Shown here in pieces: positions 25,507-32,671 of a stretch of 38,377 nucleotides of DNA. The DNA is taken from assembly GCA_035489715.1 (NCBI GenBank), contig DATHAP010000160.1:1-38377 (forward strand), written 5' to 3'. The DNA is from Actinomycetes bacterium. GTDB taxonomy: Bacteria > Actinomycetota > Actinomycetes > JACCUZ01. The notes below the pieces were generated by a model, which saw only the letters and a program-made list of their open reading frames with translations, was not told the origin of the DNA and ran no database searches. Made by a program: the position numbers and the translations under genes. Every line of letters starts with the position of its first letter. The first letter of the stretch is position 1.

Positions 25507-26852
25507 GGGACCTGCTGCCCCTCGCGGACCCGGTCGGCGCCGCGCACCACGATCCGCTCCCCCTCCTCGAGCCCCTCGAGGACCTCGATCCGGCTCTCGC
25601 CCTGCGCCCCCAGACGCACCGGGCGCTGCCGGACGGTGCCGTTGGTCACCGCCCACACCACGTCCCGCTGCCCGTCGCGGAAGACGGCCGGCGCAGGGAC
25701 CGCCACCACGTCCCTGGCGGTGCGCACCCGCAGGTCGACGACCGCGCTCATGCCCGGCCGCGGGACCGGCGCGGTCTCACCGGCCGCGGTGGTGCCGCGG
25801 TCGAGGGAGAGTCGCACGACGTAGCTCACGCCGCCGCGCGTCGACGTGGTCGGCGTCGGGTCGATCGCGGTGACCGTCGAGTCGTAGGTCGCGTCGGGCA
25901 CCGCGTCGAGCTCCGCCGTTGCGACGACGCCCGGGTCGACCAGCAGCACGTCGGTCTCGTCCACCTGCGCGGTGAGCGACAGGGTCGACGCGTCGGTCAC
26001 CGTGACGAGCTGCTGCCCGGAGCTGACCGGAGCCCCTTCGGCGACGGTCGAGGTGACCGTGCTGCCGCCGCTGGAGCCGCCGAGCGCCGCGCCGGCCTGC
26101 GACTGCAGGCTCTCCGGCAGCTGCGAGACCAGGTCGTCGGTGCCCGACGCGCTGTCGCCGTCACCGCCGCCGAGGGACACCGTGCCGGCGATCGGTGCGC
26201 GGACGGTGAGGGCAGCCACCGTGCGGCGGGCCGCCTCGACGGCCGCCCGGGTCTGCACCCGCTGGGCGGCCGAGAGGGCGGCCACCGCGTCGGAGAGCGA
26301 CCCGATGCCGGCCGCGAGCTGGGCGGCGGCCTGGTCGGCCTGGGCGCGGGCCGCGTCGTACTGCGTCTGCGAGACCCGCAGCGCGGCGAGCGCCCGGGCC
26401 CGGGCCCGCGGGTCCGGAATGCGCTCGGCCGCCGCCCGTGCCCGGTCGAACGCCCGCTGCGCGGTGACGTCGGCCGCCGTGGTGCCGGCCAGGGTCGGGA
26501 CCGACCCGCCCGTCCCGGCCGACGCCGCCTGCGCGTCGGCCCGCAGCGCCTGGCGCAATGCGCGCCGGGCCGAGGGCGACTCGATGCGCAGCAGCACCTG
26601 GCCGCGCCGGACCTGCGCGCCGTCACGGACCCGCAGCTCGGCGACCACGCCGTCGGCCGCGGAGCTCACCGACGCGGTGGCCCGCGCCGCCACGACCGCC
26701 GGGGCCTCGACGACCTCGGTCACCGTCGCGCGGCCGACAGCGGCGACCCGCACGTCGGACGAGTCGTCGCCTGAGCAGCCGGCGAGCAGGAGGGCCAGCG
26801 CGACGCCGGTCGCAGCCCAGGGGGCCGCGCCGCCGCGCGCCGGTGGTCTCAT
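25503..26852 (-). CDS. efflux adaptor lipoprotein (HlyD/MacA-like membrane fusion protein)
   Basis: 449 residues. The N-terminus MRPPARGGAAPW, a hydrophobic stretch and the lipobox LLLAGC indicate a lipoprotein. A biotinyl-lipoyl half-motif (VVAELRVRDGAQVRRGQVLLRIESPS) is followed by a long Ala/Arg-rich alpha-helical hairpin (about 115-215). The second lipoyl half (LTVRAPIAGTVSL) and beta-barrel segments then follow, ending in GERIVVRGADRVREGQQVP. This is the extracytoplasmic adaptor of the MacAB-like transporter. ATG at 26852 is used. The gene lies 4 bp after the sulfotransferase stop, but TACGAT 6 nt before the ATG suggests it also has its own start of transcription. Confidence 0.92.
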   Translation of the reverse strand: MRPPARGGAAPWAATGVALALLLAGCSGDDSSDVRVAAVGRATVTEVVEAPAVVAARATASVSSAADGVVAELRVRDGAQVRRGQVLLRIESPSARRALRQALRADAQAASAGTGGSVPTLAGTTAADVTAQRAFDRARAAAERIPDPRARARALAALRVSQTQYDAARAQADQAAAQLAAGIGSLSDAVAALSAAQRVQTRAAVEAARRTVAALTVRAPIAGTVSLGGGDGDSASGTDDLVSQLPESLQSQAGAALGGSSGGSTVTSTVAEGAPVSSGQQLVTVTDASTLSLTAQVDETDVLLVDPGVVATAELDAVPDATYDSTVTAIDPTPTTSTRGGVSYVVRLSLDRGTTAAGETAPVPRPGMSAVVDLRVRTARDVVAVPAPAVFRDGQRDVVWAVTNGTVRQRPVRLGAQGESRIEVLEGLEEGERIVVRGADRVREGQQVP

Positions 26853-26856
26853 CCGG

Positions 26857-27564
26857 TCATCGTAGGTTCGCCCGGAGCCGCCCGAGCAGGCCGCGGCCCT
26901 GGACCCAGCCACGCCGGCGGCGGACGTCCTCGCACAGGTCGAGCAGCCGGTAGTCCTTGTCGTAGTAGCGACGCAGTGCCGCGCGGGCTGTGTCGTCGAT
27001 CTGGTCGCTGGACCAGTCCCCGGTGCGGTTCGCGGTCACCGGGTCGCGCGGCAGCTCGATGTAGTCCGGCACCTGGAGGATCCGCTGGAGGTTCTGCCAG
27101 TCGGCGTCCAGCGTCTCCTGCCGGCCGATGTACACGACCCGGTCGAGCCGGGGACGCAGGTCGGCCGGGCCACCCACGGTCCATGACTGGGACCGCAGGT
27201 GCCGGATCCGGCGCATCGCACGCTGGGCAGCGTGAGCCGTCTCCGGGTCAGGTGACTCCAGCGACACGGCCAGCTCCTGCGCCGAGGAGAACCGGGCGAA
27301 CGCCTCGGCCTCCGCGTCCGTCCAGCGGAAGTGGTAGCGCGGCGCACCGCGCCGCTGACGAGCCGTGAAGCCGCTGAGGAAGCGGTCCACCGGGTCGCGG
27401 ACGAAGAAGAACACGTGCTCCCGCGGCGGCAGCTCGGTCCACCGACGACGGTGGGGGTGCTCCACCAGCGGGCCGTACGGGGTGTCGGGCCAGCCGGCGT
27501 CCCGCAGGGCGTACTTGAGCGCCGACCCTCCGGTCTTGCCGACGTGCAGGAAGTGGAGTGCCAC
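26857..27564 (-). CDS. sulfotransferase family protein (sulfotransferase-2-like)
   Basis: 235 residues. The PAPS 5'-phosphosulfate loop is LHFLHVGKTGGSALKYAL (residues 3-20), and the 3'-phosphate site is FFFVRDPVDRFLSGFTARQR. The protein should transfer sulfate from PAPS to a hydroxyl or amino group of a carbohydrate or small molecule. The acceptor is unknown. It differs from the two other sulfotransferases in the window, which carry the CPRSGTT type of loop. It begins 6 nt after the cold-shock gene and ends 4 nt before the transporter adaptor, so it may be co-transcribed with both. GTG at 27564 has no clear Shine-Dalgarno, which suggests translation by reinitiation. Confidence 0.85.
   Translation of the reverse strand: MALHFLHVGKTGGSALKYALRDAGWPDTPYGPLVEHPHRRRWTELPPREHVFFFVRDPVDRFLSGFTARQRRGAPRYHFRWTDAEAEAFARFSSAQELAVSLESPDPETAHAAQRAMRRIRHLRSQSWTVGGPADLRPRLDRVVYIGRQETLDADWQNLQRILQVPDYIELPRDPVTANRTGDWSSDQIDDTARAALRRYYDKDYRLLDLCEDVRRRRGWVQGRGLLGRLRANLR
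26859..26864 (-). promoter_or_regulatory. -10-like box TACGAT, leaderless context, adaptor lipoprotein
   Basis: TACGAT on the minus strand lies inside the last codons of the sulfotransferase gene and ends 6 nt before the adaptor ATG at 26852. Confidence 0.45.
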
Positions 27565-27570
27565 CGCCGG

Positions 27571-27954
27571 CTAGGCCTCGATGTCGTCCGCGACCGCGCG
27601 CAGCACGGCGGCGGTCTTGCGGGCCACCTGCCGGTCCGGGTAGCGGCCGCGGCGCAGGCCGTTGCCGACCCCGTCGAGCAGCTTGATCAGGTCCTCGACG
27701 ATGACCGCCATGTCGTCGACCGGCTTGCGGCTGCTCGCGGTCACCGAGGGGATCGGGTCCAGCACGGTGACGGTGAGCGCCTGCTCGCCGCGCTTGCCGT
27801 CGACGATGCCGAACTCGACCCGGCTGCCCGGCTTGAGCGCCGGGACACCGGCGGGCAGCGCGGACTGGTGGACGAAGACGTCACCGCCGTCGTCGCGGGA
27901 AAGGAAGCCGAAGCCCTTCTCGGCGTCGTACCACTTCACCTTGCCGGTCGGCAC
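27571..27954 (-). CDS. cold-shock domain protein with C-terminal extension (CspB-like)
   Basis: 127 residues. The nucleic acid-binding OB fold is at residues 1-67, with KWYDAEKGFGFLSRDDGGDVFVHQSAL containing RNP1 (KGFGFL) and RNP2 (VFVHQS). A further 60 residues form a predicted helical extension (KPVDDMAVIVEDLIKLLDGVGNGLRRGRYPDRQVARKTAAVLRAVADDIEA). Typical bacterial cold-shock proteins stop at about 67 residues; the longer form is known in actinobacteria such as the mycobacterial CspB group. The GTG at 27954 is preceded by AGAGG at about 7 nt. The message has a leader of about 60 nt from the TAGGCT box at 28024-28029. Confidence 0.92.
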   Translation of the reverse strand: MPTGKVKWYDAEKGFGFLSRDDGGDVFVHQSALPAGVPALKPGSRVEFGIVDGKRGEQALTVTVLDPIPSVTASSRKPVDDMAVIVEDLIKLLDGVGNGLRRGRYPDRQVARKTAAVLRAVADDIEA

Positions 27955-28023
27955 GGGAGGACCTCTGATCTGTCTGTGCGGGTGGGGGACACGTCCGACG
28001 TACGTCGCCGACGCGGGTCGTCC

Positions 28024-28029
28024 AGCCTA
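28024..28029 (-). promoter_or_regulatory. -10-like box TAGGCT for the cold-shock gene
   Basis: TAGGCT on the minus strand is 69 nt from the GTG at 27954. The leader of about 60 nt would be long for this genome and is typical of cold-shock genes. No strong -35 is visible; the hairpin at 28034-28047 lies where it would be. Confidence 0.4.
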
Positions 28030-28033
28030 ACCG

Positions 28034-28047
28034 GCGGGGAGCCCCGC
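28034..28047 (-). terminator. short GC hairpin after the HAD-LarE gene
   Basis: GCGGGG-AG-CCCCGC, a 6-bp (5-bp if the loop is 4 nt) perfect stem, lies 14 nt after the LarE stop on the minus strand. It is followed by CGGTT rather than a long T-run. It is a possible weak terminator between this gene and the cold-shock operon. Confidence 0.35.
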
Positions 28048-28061
28048 TGCGAGACAGTTGC

Positions 28062-29516
28062 TCAGCGGTAGGGCTCGGGGTCGGCCAGCAGGTCGTTCAT
28101 CGACCCAGAACGGAACGGCTCGACCGACACGGCCTCGAACCCGGCGGCCAGGACGGCCGCAGCGACCCCGCCCTCGGCGGCGACGGACTCGACCAGCCCG
28201 GCGTCGACCTCCAGCCGGGCGGAGTCGCCGAGGTCGCGGACCCGCAGGTCACGCACCGGCAGGCCGGCGGTGGCCAGCGCCTCGCGCGCCGCCGCCTCGG
28301 CGCGGTCGACCCGCACCAGCCGGGCCGGGGTGATCTCGATGCCGTAGGCGACCCGGCTGGACAGGCAGGCGGCCGCCGGCTTGTCCCAGGTGGGCAGCCC
28401 CCAGCGACGACTGGCCTCGCGCACCTGGGCCTTGGTCAGCCCGGCGTCCAGCAGCGGCGTGACCGCCGCCCGCTCCGCTGCGGCCCGGATGCCCGGCCGG
28501 AAGCCGGCGACGGCGTCGTCGGCATTGGTGCCGGTCGCGACATGGGCCAGACCGTGCTCGGCGGCCAGCGGGCCGAGGACGTCGAGCAGCTCGGCCTTGC
28601 AGAAGTAGCAGCGGTCGCCGTCGTTGGCGCGGTAGCCGTCGCGGTCCATCTCGCGGGTGGTCGGCCGCAGGTGGCGCACGCCGAGGTCCGCGCTGAACGC
28701 GGCCGCCGCGTCGAGCTCGTGGCCGGGCAGGCTGGCGCTGACGGCGGTGGCAGCAGCGACGTCGTCAGCACCCAGGCTGCGTACGGCCGCAGCGAGCAGC
28801 AGCGCCGAGTCCGCACCGCCGGAGAACGCGACGAGCACCGAGCCCAGCTCGCGCAACCGCTCGTCGAGGGCCGCCAGCCGCAGCTCGAGGACGTGCTCGT
28901 CGAGCCACTCCGCGAAGCCGTGCAGGTCCTCCAGGACCACGTCGGCGCCGGCCGCGCGCAGCTCGTCGGCGCTCACCGGGCCGGTAGCGACCCCGACGCT
29001 GAGCGCATCGGACGCGCGGGCGCCGGCGACGTCGGCCACGTGGTCGCCGACATAGACCGTCGCACCGTGCTCGCGCAGCGCCTCGCCCTTGGCCGGTCCC
29101 CACCGCCACCCGACCACCTCGTCCGCCTCGATGCCGAGGTGCTCGAGGTGCAGTCGGGCGTTGGGCTCGTACTTCGCGGTCACCACGACGACCCGGCCGC
29201 CGTGTCGGTGCACGGCGGCGACAGCCTCGCGCGCGCCGCCCAGCAACTCGGTCGGCGTGATCGCCAGGTCGGGGTAGAGCGCGCGGAACCGGTCGGCCAT
29301 CGGGGCCACCTGGTCGGCCGGGAACCAGTAGGCGAGCTCCTCGTCCAGCGGCGGTCCGAGCCGGCTCACGGCCGCCGCGCTGTCGATGTGCACGCCGGTC
29401 TCGGCCGAGAGGGCGTCGAGCGCCACCGCGATCCCCGGCCGCGAGTCGATCAGGGTCATGTCGAGGTCGAACCCGACGACCAGCGGCGGGGCGACGTGAG
29501 GGGACGGGCGCGACAC
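28062..29516 (-). CDS. larE: fusion of HAD hydrolase and LarE-type ATP-dependent sulfur transferase
   Basis: 484 residues, one uninterrupted frame. Residues 1-205 are a HAD phosphatase: nucleophile loop VGFDLDMTLIDS (D17, D19), VVVVTAKYEPNA (motif II), a lysine in GPAKGEAL and GDHVADVAGA (motif IV). Residues 212-484 are LarE-like: ATP-pyrophosphatase loop FSGGADSALLL (232-237), NDGDRCYFCKAELLD with C303 and C306, TGTNADD, and KPAAACLSSRVAYG with C384. LarE adenylates and sulfurates the pyridinium carboxylate precursor of the nickel-pincer nucleotide. C384 lies where the sacrificial cysteine is expected; the extra CxxC pattern matches LarE forms proposed to use an Fe-S cluster. No larB or larC is in the window. 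GTG at 29516 has TACGCT 6 nt upstream. The HAD domain's substrate is unknown. Confidence 0.88.
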   Translation of the reverse strand: MSRPSPHVAPPLVVGFDLDMTLIDSRPGIAVALDALSAETGVHIDSAAAVSRLGPPLDEELAYWFPADQVAPMADRFRALYPDLAITPTELLGGAREAVAAVHRHGGRVVVVTAKYEPNARLHLEHLGIEADEVVGWRWGPAKGEALREHGATVYVGDHVADVAGARASDALSVGVATGPVSADELRAAGADVVLEDLHGFAEWLDEHVLELRLAALDERLRELGSVLVAFSGGADSALLLAAAVRSLGADDVAAATAVSASLPGHELDAAAAFSADLGVRHLRPTTREMDRDGYRANDGDRCYFCKAELLDVLGPLAAEHGLAHVATGTNADDAVAGFRPGIRAAAERAAVTPLLDAGLTKAQVREASRRWGLPTWDKPAAACLSSRVAYGIEITPARLVRVDRAEAAAREALATAGLPVRDLRVRDLGDSARLEVDAGLVESVAAEGGVAAAVLAAGFEAVSVEPFRSGSMNDLLADPEPYR

Positions 29517-29522
29517 CCGGTC

Positions 29523-29528
29523 AGCGTA
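29523..29528 (-). promoter_or_regulatory. -10-like box TACGCT, leaderless context, HAD-LarE gene
   Basis: TACGCT on the minus strand ends 6 nt before the GTG at 29516, in the 42-bp gap after the unknown membrane-anchored gene. No Shine-Dalgarno is seen. Confidence 0.5.
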
Positions 29529-29558
29529 TGCGGCCGGGTGGCACCCCCATCACCATGA

Positions 29559-30206
29559 TCAGGTGGTACGTCGCGGCTGCTCCTCGCGCAGGTCGACGCT
29601 GTCGCGACCGGTCTCCTCCGCCCTCGGCTGGTCGGTCGCGATGGTGCGGTCGGCCGGCATGCCCTCGTCGCGGCGGTCAGCGCCGTCGTCGAGGAGCAGC
29701 TCGAACAGCGCCCGGTAGTGCACGAACGCCTGGCGCAGGTCCTCGGTGTCGACCGGGTCCTGCCGGCTGCCGACGGAGTGCGCGGCGCGGTAGTGCTCGA
29801 CCACCTCGGGGTGGTCCGCGGCCAGCATCTGCGACCGGGTGTCGAAGTCGTCGACCGGGTAACCGCGGTCGCGCATCACGGACTGGACGAGGCGGTCGGC
29901 CTCCCGGGTGGCCGCCGTGGGCGAGTCCACGAAGTCCGCCTGCACCCGGGTCCACTCGGCGCCGTAGCGCTCCCGCTCGGCCGGGTCCAGGGGTCGCACC
30001 TCGATGCTGTCGCGGCGGGAGGCCGTGTCGGCCAGCTGCTGCTCGGCCGCCTTGCGGTCGCCGTGCTCGTCGACGGCGCGGTCGTACTCGGGTCCGAAGC
30101 GGTCCTGGAGCCCCTCTCGTCGCTTCGCCTGCTGGGCACGCATCCAGACGGCGACGGCGACGGCGGCGAGAACCAGCAGGATGATGACGATGATCGCAGT
30201 GGTCAT
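29559..30206 (-). CDS. membrane-anchored protein of unknown function
   Basis: 215 residues. A single N-terminal span (AIIVIILLVLAAVAVAVWM, residues 4-22) is followed by RAQQAKRREGLQDRFGPEYDRAVDEHGDRKAAEQQLADTASRRDSIEV. That is a charged helical segment seen in many actinobacterial proteins with RFGPEYDRxV. The central block (RERYGAEWTRVQADFVDSP, then DRLVQSVMRDRGYPVDDFD, then HYRAAHSV) is conserved in this group. The acidic C-terminus looks disordered. By the positive-inside rule, the bulk of the protein should be cytosolic. The ATG at 30206 has an excellent Shine-Dalgarno, GGAGGT, ending 5 nt upstream. I do not recognise a function. Confidence 0.85.
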   Translation of the reverse strand: MTTAIIVIILLVLAAVAVAVWMRAQQAKRREGLQDRFGPEYDRAVDEHGDRKAAEQQLADTASRRDSIEVRPLDPAERERYGAEWTRVQADFVDSPTAATREADRLVQSVMRDRGYPVDDFDTRSQMLAADHPEVVEHYRAAHSVGSRQDPVDTEDLRQAFVHYRALFELLLDDGADRRDEGMPADRTIATDQPRAEETGRDSVDLREEQPRRTT

Positions 30207-30340
30207 GGTGGACCTCCGGTAGCAGGTGTTCTTCCGCTACCCCGGCGGGACGTCGGGCATGCACCGACCGACCGACCGGCGCCTGCCGCGCCCCGCCAAA
30301 CTCGGCTGAGACTGTCGGCCGGCGGTGGAAGGCTTGCCGG

Positions 30341-31648
30341 ATGCCTGCGCAGAGCACCCGCCCGCCGATGCCGCGCAACGCGAGGCTGATGCTGGTCGGC
30401 GTCGCGATCGACGCGCTCGGCGTCGGGCTGGTGCTGCCGTTCCTCGTGATCTACCTGCACGAGGTCCGCGACATCTCGCTGCCGACCGTCGGCGTGCTGG
30501 CCGCGCTGCCCGCCGTCGTGGCGCTCGTGCTGGTCGGGCCGATCGGCATCCTGATCGACCGCCTCGGCCCGCGACGGGTGCAGATCGCCGCGGTGGTCTG
30601 CTCGGGCCTGGGTGCGCTGGCCCTGGCGGGGGCGGAGGGGGTCGGCGTGGCCGCCCTGGCGATGGTGCTGACCGGTGTCGGCCACGCCGCGTTCTGGCCG
30701 GCCAACCAGTCGCTGGTCGCCGCGGTGCTGCCCAGCGAGCAGCGCGCAAGGTTCTTCGGCGTCTCGTTCACGCTGCTCAACGCGGGCATCGGCATCGGCG
30801 GAGTCATCGGTGCCCTCTACGTGTCCGTCGACGATCCCTCGACGTTCACGACGGTCTATGTGCTCGACGCGGTCAGCTTCCTGGGGCCGTTGCTCGTGCT
30901 GTCCTGGCCCCTGCGCCACGTCGGCGGCCCGGTCGCGGTGCCCGACCACGCGGCGGACGGCGGGTCCTACCGCGAGGTGCTGGGCGACCCGGTGTTCCGC
31001 CGGCTGCTGGCCGTGGTCTTCTTCTCGGCGTTCGTCGGCTACGGGCAGCTCGAGGCCGGCTGGACGGCGTACAGCCGGGTGGTCGCCGAGGTGTCGACCC
31101 GCACGATCGGCATCGCCTTCGCCGTCAACACCGCGGTGATCGTGCTGCTGCAGCTGGTCGTGCTCAAGGCGATCGACGGACGCCGACGGACCCGGGTGCT
31201 CGGCCTTTTGGCGATCGTCTGGGCGGTGGCCTGGCTGGTCATGGGGCTGGCCGGCACGGTGCCCGGCACCACCGCGGCCGCCGTCCTCGTCGTGGTGTCG
31301 ATCGGTGTCTTCGCCCTGGGTGAGACGCTGCTCTCCCCGGTCGCGCCGGCCATCACCAACGACCTGGCCTCCGAGCACCTGCGTGGGCGCTACAACGCGG
31401 CGGGCTCGCTGGCCTTCCAGGTGGCGGCGGTCGCCGCCCCCACGTCGGCCGGCTTCCTCATCGGCCACGACATGCCCGTGACGTACGTCCTCACGCTGCT
31501 GCTCGGGTCGGCGGCCTTCGGGGTGCTCGCGCTGCGCATGGAGCCCGTGCTGCCGCCCGCGGCCAACGGGCTGCACGTCGACGCGGCCGAGCTCGGCGCC
31601 ACCGAGGGGCTCACGGCCGGCGCGCCAGCTCCTGCTGCCTCGTCGTGA
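30341..31648 (+). CDS. MFS transporter
   Basis: 435 residues with about twelve hydrophobic spans. The loop between spans 2 and 3 reads GPIGILIDRLGPRRVQIAAVV, the MFS signature G-x-x-x-D-x-x-G-x-R-R. Span 5 (LLNAGIGIGGVIGALYVS) resembles the motif C region of drug-proton antiporters. ATG at 30341 is preceded by GGAAGG. The C-terminus (residues about 410-435) is a soluble tail. The substrate is unknown; a drug, sugar or metabolite exporter is possible. Its 3' end overlaps the convergent sulfotransferase gene by 38 bp. It is not obviously part of an operon. Confidence 0.92.
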   Translation: MPAQSTRPPMPRNARLMLVGVAIDALGVGLVLPFLVIYLHEVRDISLPTVGVLAALPAVVALVLVGPIGILIDRLGPRRVQIAAVVCSGLGALALAGAEGVGVAALAMVLTGVGHAAFWPANQSLVAAVLPSEQRARFFGVSFTLLNAGIGIGGVIGALYVSVDDPSTFTTVYVLDAVSFLGPLLVLSWPLRHVGGPVAVPDHAADGGSYREVLGDPVFRRLLAVVFFSAFVGYGQLEAGWTAYSRVVAEVSTRTIGIAFAVNTAVIVLLQLVVLKAIDGRRRTRVLGLLAIVWAVAWLVMGLAGTVPGTTAAAVLVVVSIGVFALGETLLSPVAPAITNDLASEHLRGRYNAAGSLAFQVAAVAAPTSAGFLIGHDMPVTYVLTLLLGSAAFGVLALRMEPVLPPAANGLHVDAAELGATEGLTAGAPAPAASS

Positions 31649-32615
31649 GCCGGGCCGCGACCGGCTGGGTGGACCGGGCCGCGTCCCGGTCCTCCTCGGC
31701 CCAGCGCCGCCGTGTCGAGACGTGCCGGGCGAGGGCCGCTGCGACGTACCTGCCGAGGCGCACCGGGCCGGGGACGCGGCCGGCACCGCTGGGCCGGTAG
31801 CCCCACCGGGCCATCTTGCGACGCAGGACCAGCTCGATCAGGCCGATCTCCCACGGCTCGAGCTGGGAGCGCCACGCCTCGACCCGCGCCGTCGACACGT
31901 CGGAGCCCAGGTTGGCGTGCCACGTCTTCGACTCGGGCACGACGTGGCGGACCCGGGCCGGCTCGAGCATGGCGTCGTCGAAGTCCTCCTCGAGGAACTC
32001 GCACAGGTCGGTGAGCTCACGGCGCGGGTCGGCGACGAGCGACTCGTAGCGGACGACGTGGTAGGCGTCGGCCGGCAGCCGGCGGCGGTTGCGTCGCAGG
32101 CAGCACTCGGCGTGCGACCAGGTGGCCATCGCGCCGATGCTGTCGAAGGGCCACCACGGCATCCGCTTGAGCGAGGCGACGGTGGCCCGCGGGTCGCGGA
32201 CGCAGTGCACGATCTGCGCGTCCGGGAAGAGCCGCAGGAGGACGTCGACCTCCTGGTAGTAGAGGGGGCGCTTGTCGCCCCACCGCGCCTTGCCCTGGGT
32301 GCGGGCGAACTCGGCGAAGACCGTGCCGAAGGCCGATCCCAGCGTCGCCGGCGCGGCCAGGATCGCCCGCCGGGTGGTCACCCGGTCCAGACCGAGGTGG
32401 GCCAGCCGGGACCCGCGGGTGCAGGACCGCGCCAGCCGGCGGCGCTGCTTGCGCGTCGTCAGGTCACCGAAGGTCGCCCGCTTGCGCCACAGGCGGGTGA
32501 GGAACCGGGTCTCGGGCGGCATCGCCAGCCGCGGGTGCGCGTGGATCATCAGCGAGAGCAGCGTGGTGCCCGACCGGGGGCACCCGACCACGAAGACCGG
32601 GCGGTCGCTGCTCAC
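31611..32615 (-). CDS. PAPS-dependent sulfotransferase (sulfotransferase-3 type)
   Basis: 334 residues. The 5'-phosphosulfate loop is FVVGCPRSGTTLLSLMIHAHPRLAMPPETRFL (residues 8-39). The 3'-phosphate site is IVHCVRDPRATVASLKRMPWWP near residue 150. YHVVRYESLVADPRRELTDLCEFLEEDFD is the typical C-terminal part of the fold. The protein is a clear paralogue of the gene at 35465-36553 over the CPRSGTT, PPETRF, GDK/RP-Y, VRD and RYE(D/S)LV blocks. The acceptor is unknown; sulfated glycolipids or natural products are possibilities. The GTG at 32615 has TAGCCT 7 nt upstream, suggesting a leaderless message. Its last 13 codons overlap the end of the MFS gene on the other strand. Confidence 0.88.
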   Translation of the reverse strand: MSSDRPVFVVGCPRSGTTLLSLMIHAHPRLAMPPETRFLTRLWRKRATFGDLTTRKQRRRLARSCTRGSRLAHLGLDRVTTRRAILAAPATLGSAFGTVFAEFARTQGKARWGDKRPLYYQEVDVLLRLFPDAQIVHCVRDPRATVASLKRMPWWPFDSIGAMATWSHAECCLRRNRRRLPADAYHVVRYESLVADPRRELTDLCEFLEEDFDDAMLEPARVRHVVPESKTWHANLGSDVSTARVEAWRSQLEPWEIGLIELVLRRKMARWGYRPSGAGRVPGPVRLGRYVAAALARHVSTRRRWAEEDRDAARSTQPVAARLTTRQQELARRP

Positions 32616-32622
32616 CGGCGTG

Positions 32623-32628
32623 AGGCTA
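32623..32628 (-). promoter_or_regulatory. -10-like box TAGCCT, leaderless context, sulfotransferase
   Basis: TAGCCT on the minus strand ends 7 nt before the GTG at 32615, in the 56-bp divergent gap shared with the helicase-domain gene. Confidence 0.45.
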
Positions 32629-32658
32629 GACGCCCCGGCCAGTGGGGCCGGCGCGGCG

Positions 32659-32664
32659 TACCGT
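32659..32664 (+). promoter_or_regulatory. -10-like box TACCGT, leaderless context, helicase-domain gene
   Basis: TACCGT ends 7 nt before the ATG at 32672. No Shine-Dalgarno lies between them. Confidence 0.5.
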
Positions 32665-32671
32665 TGTGCGG

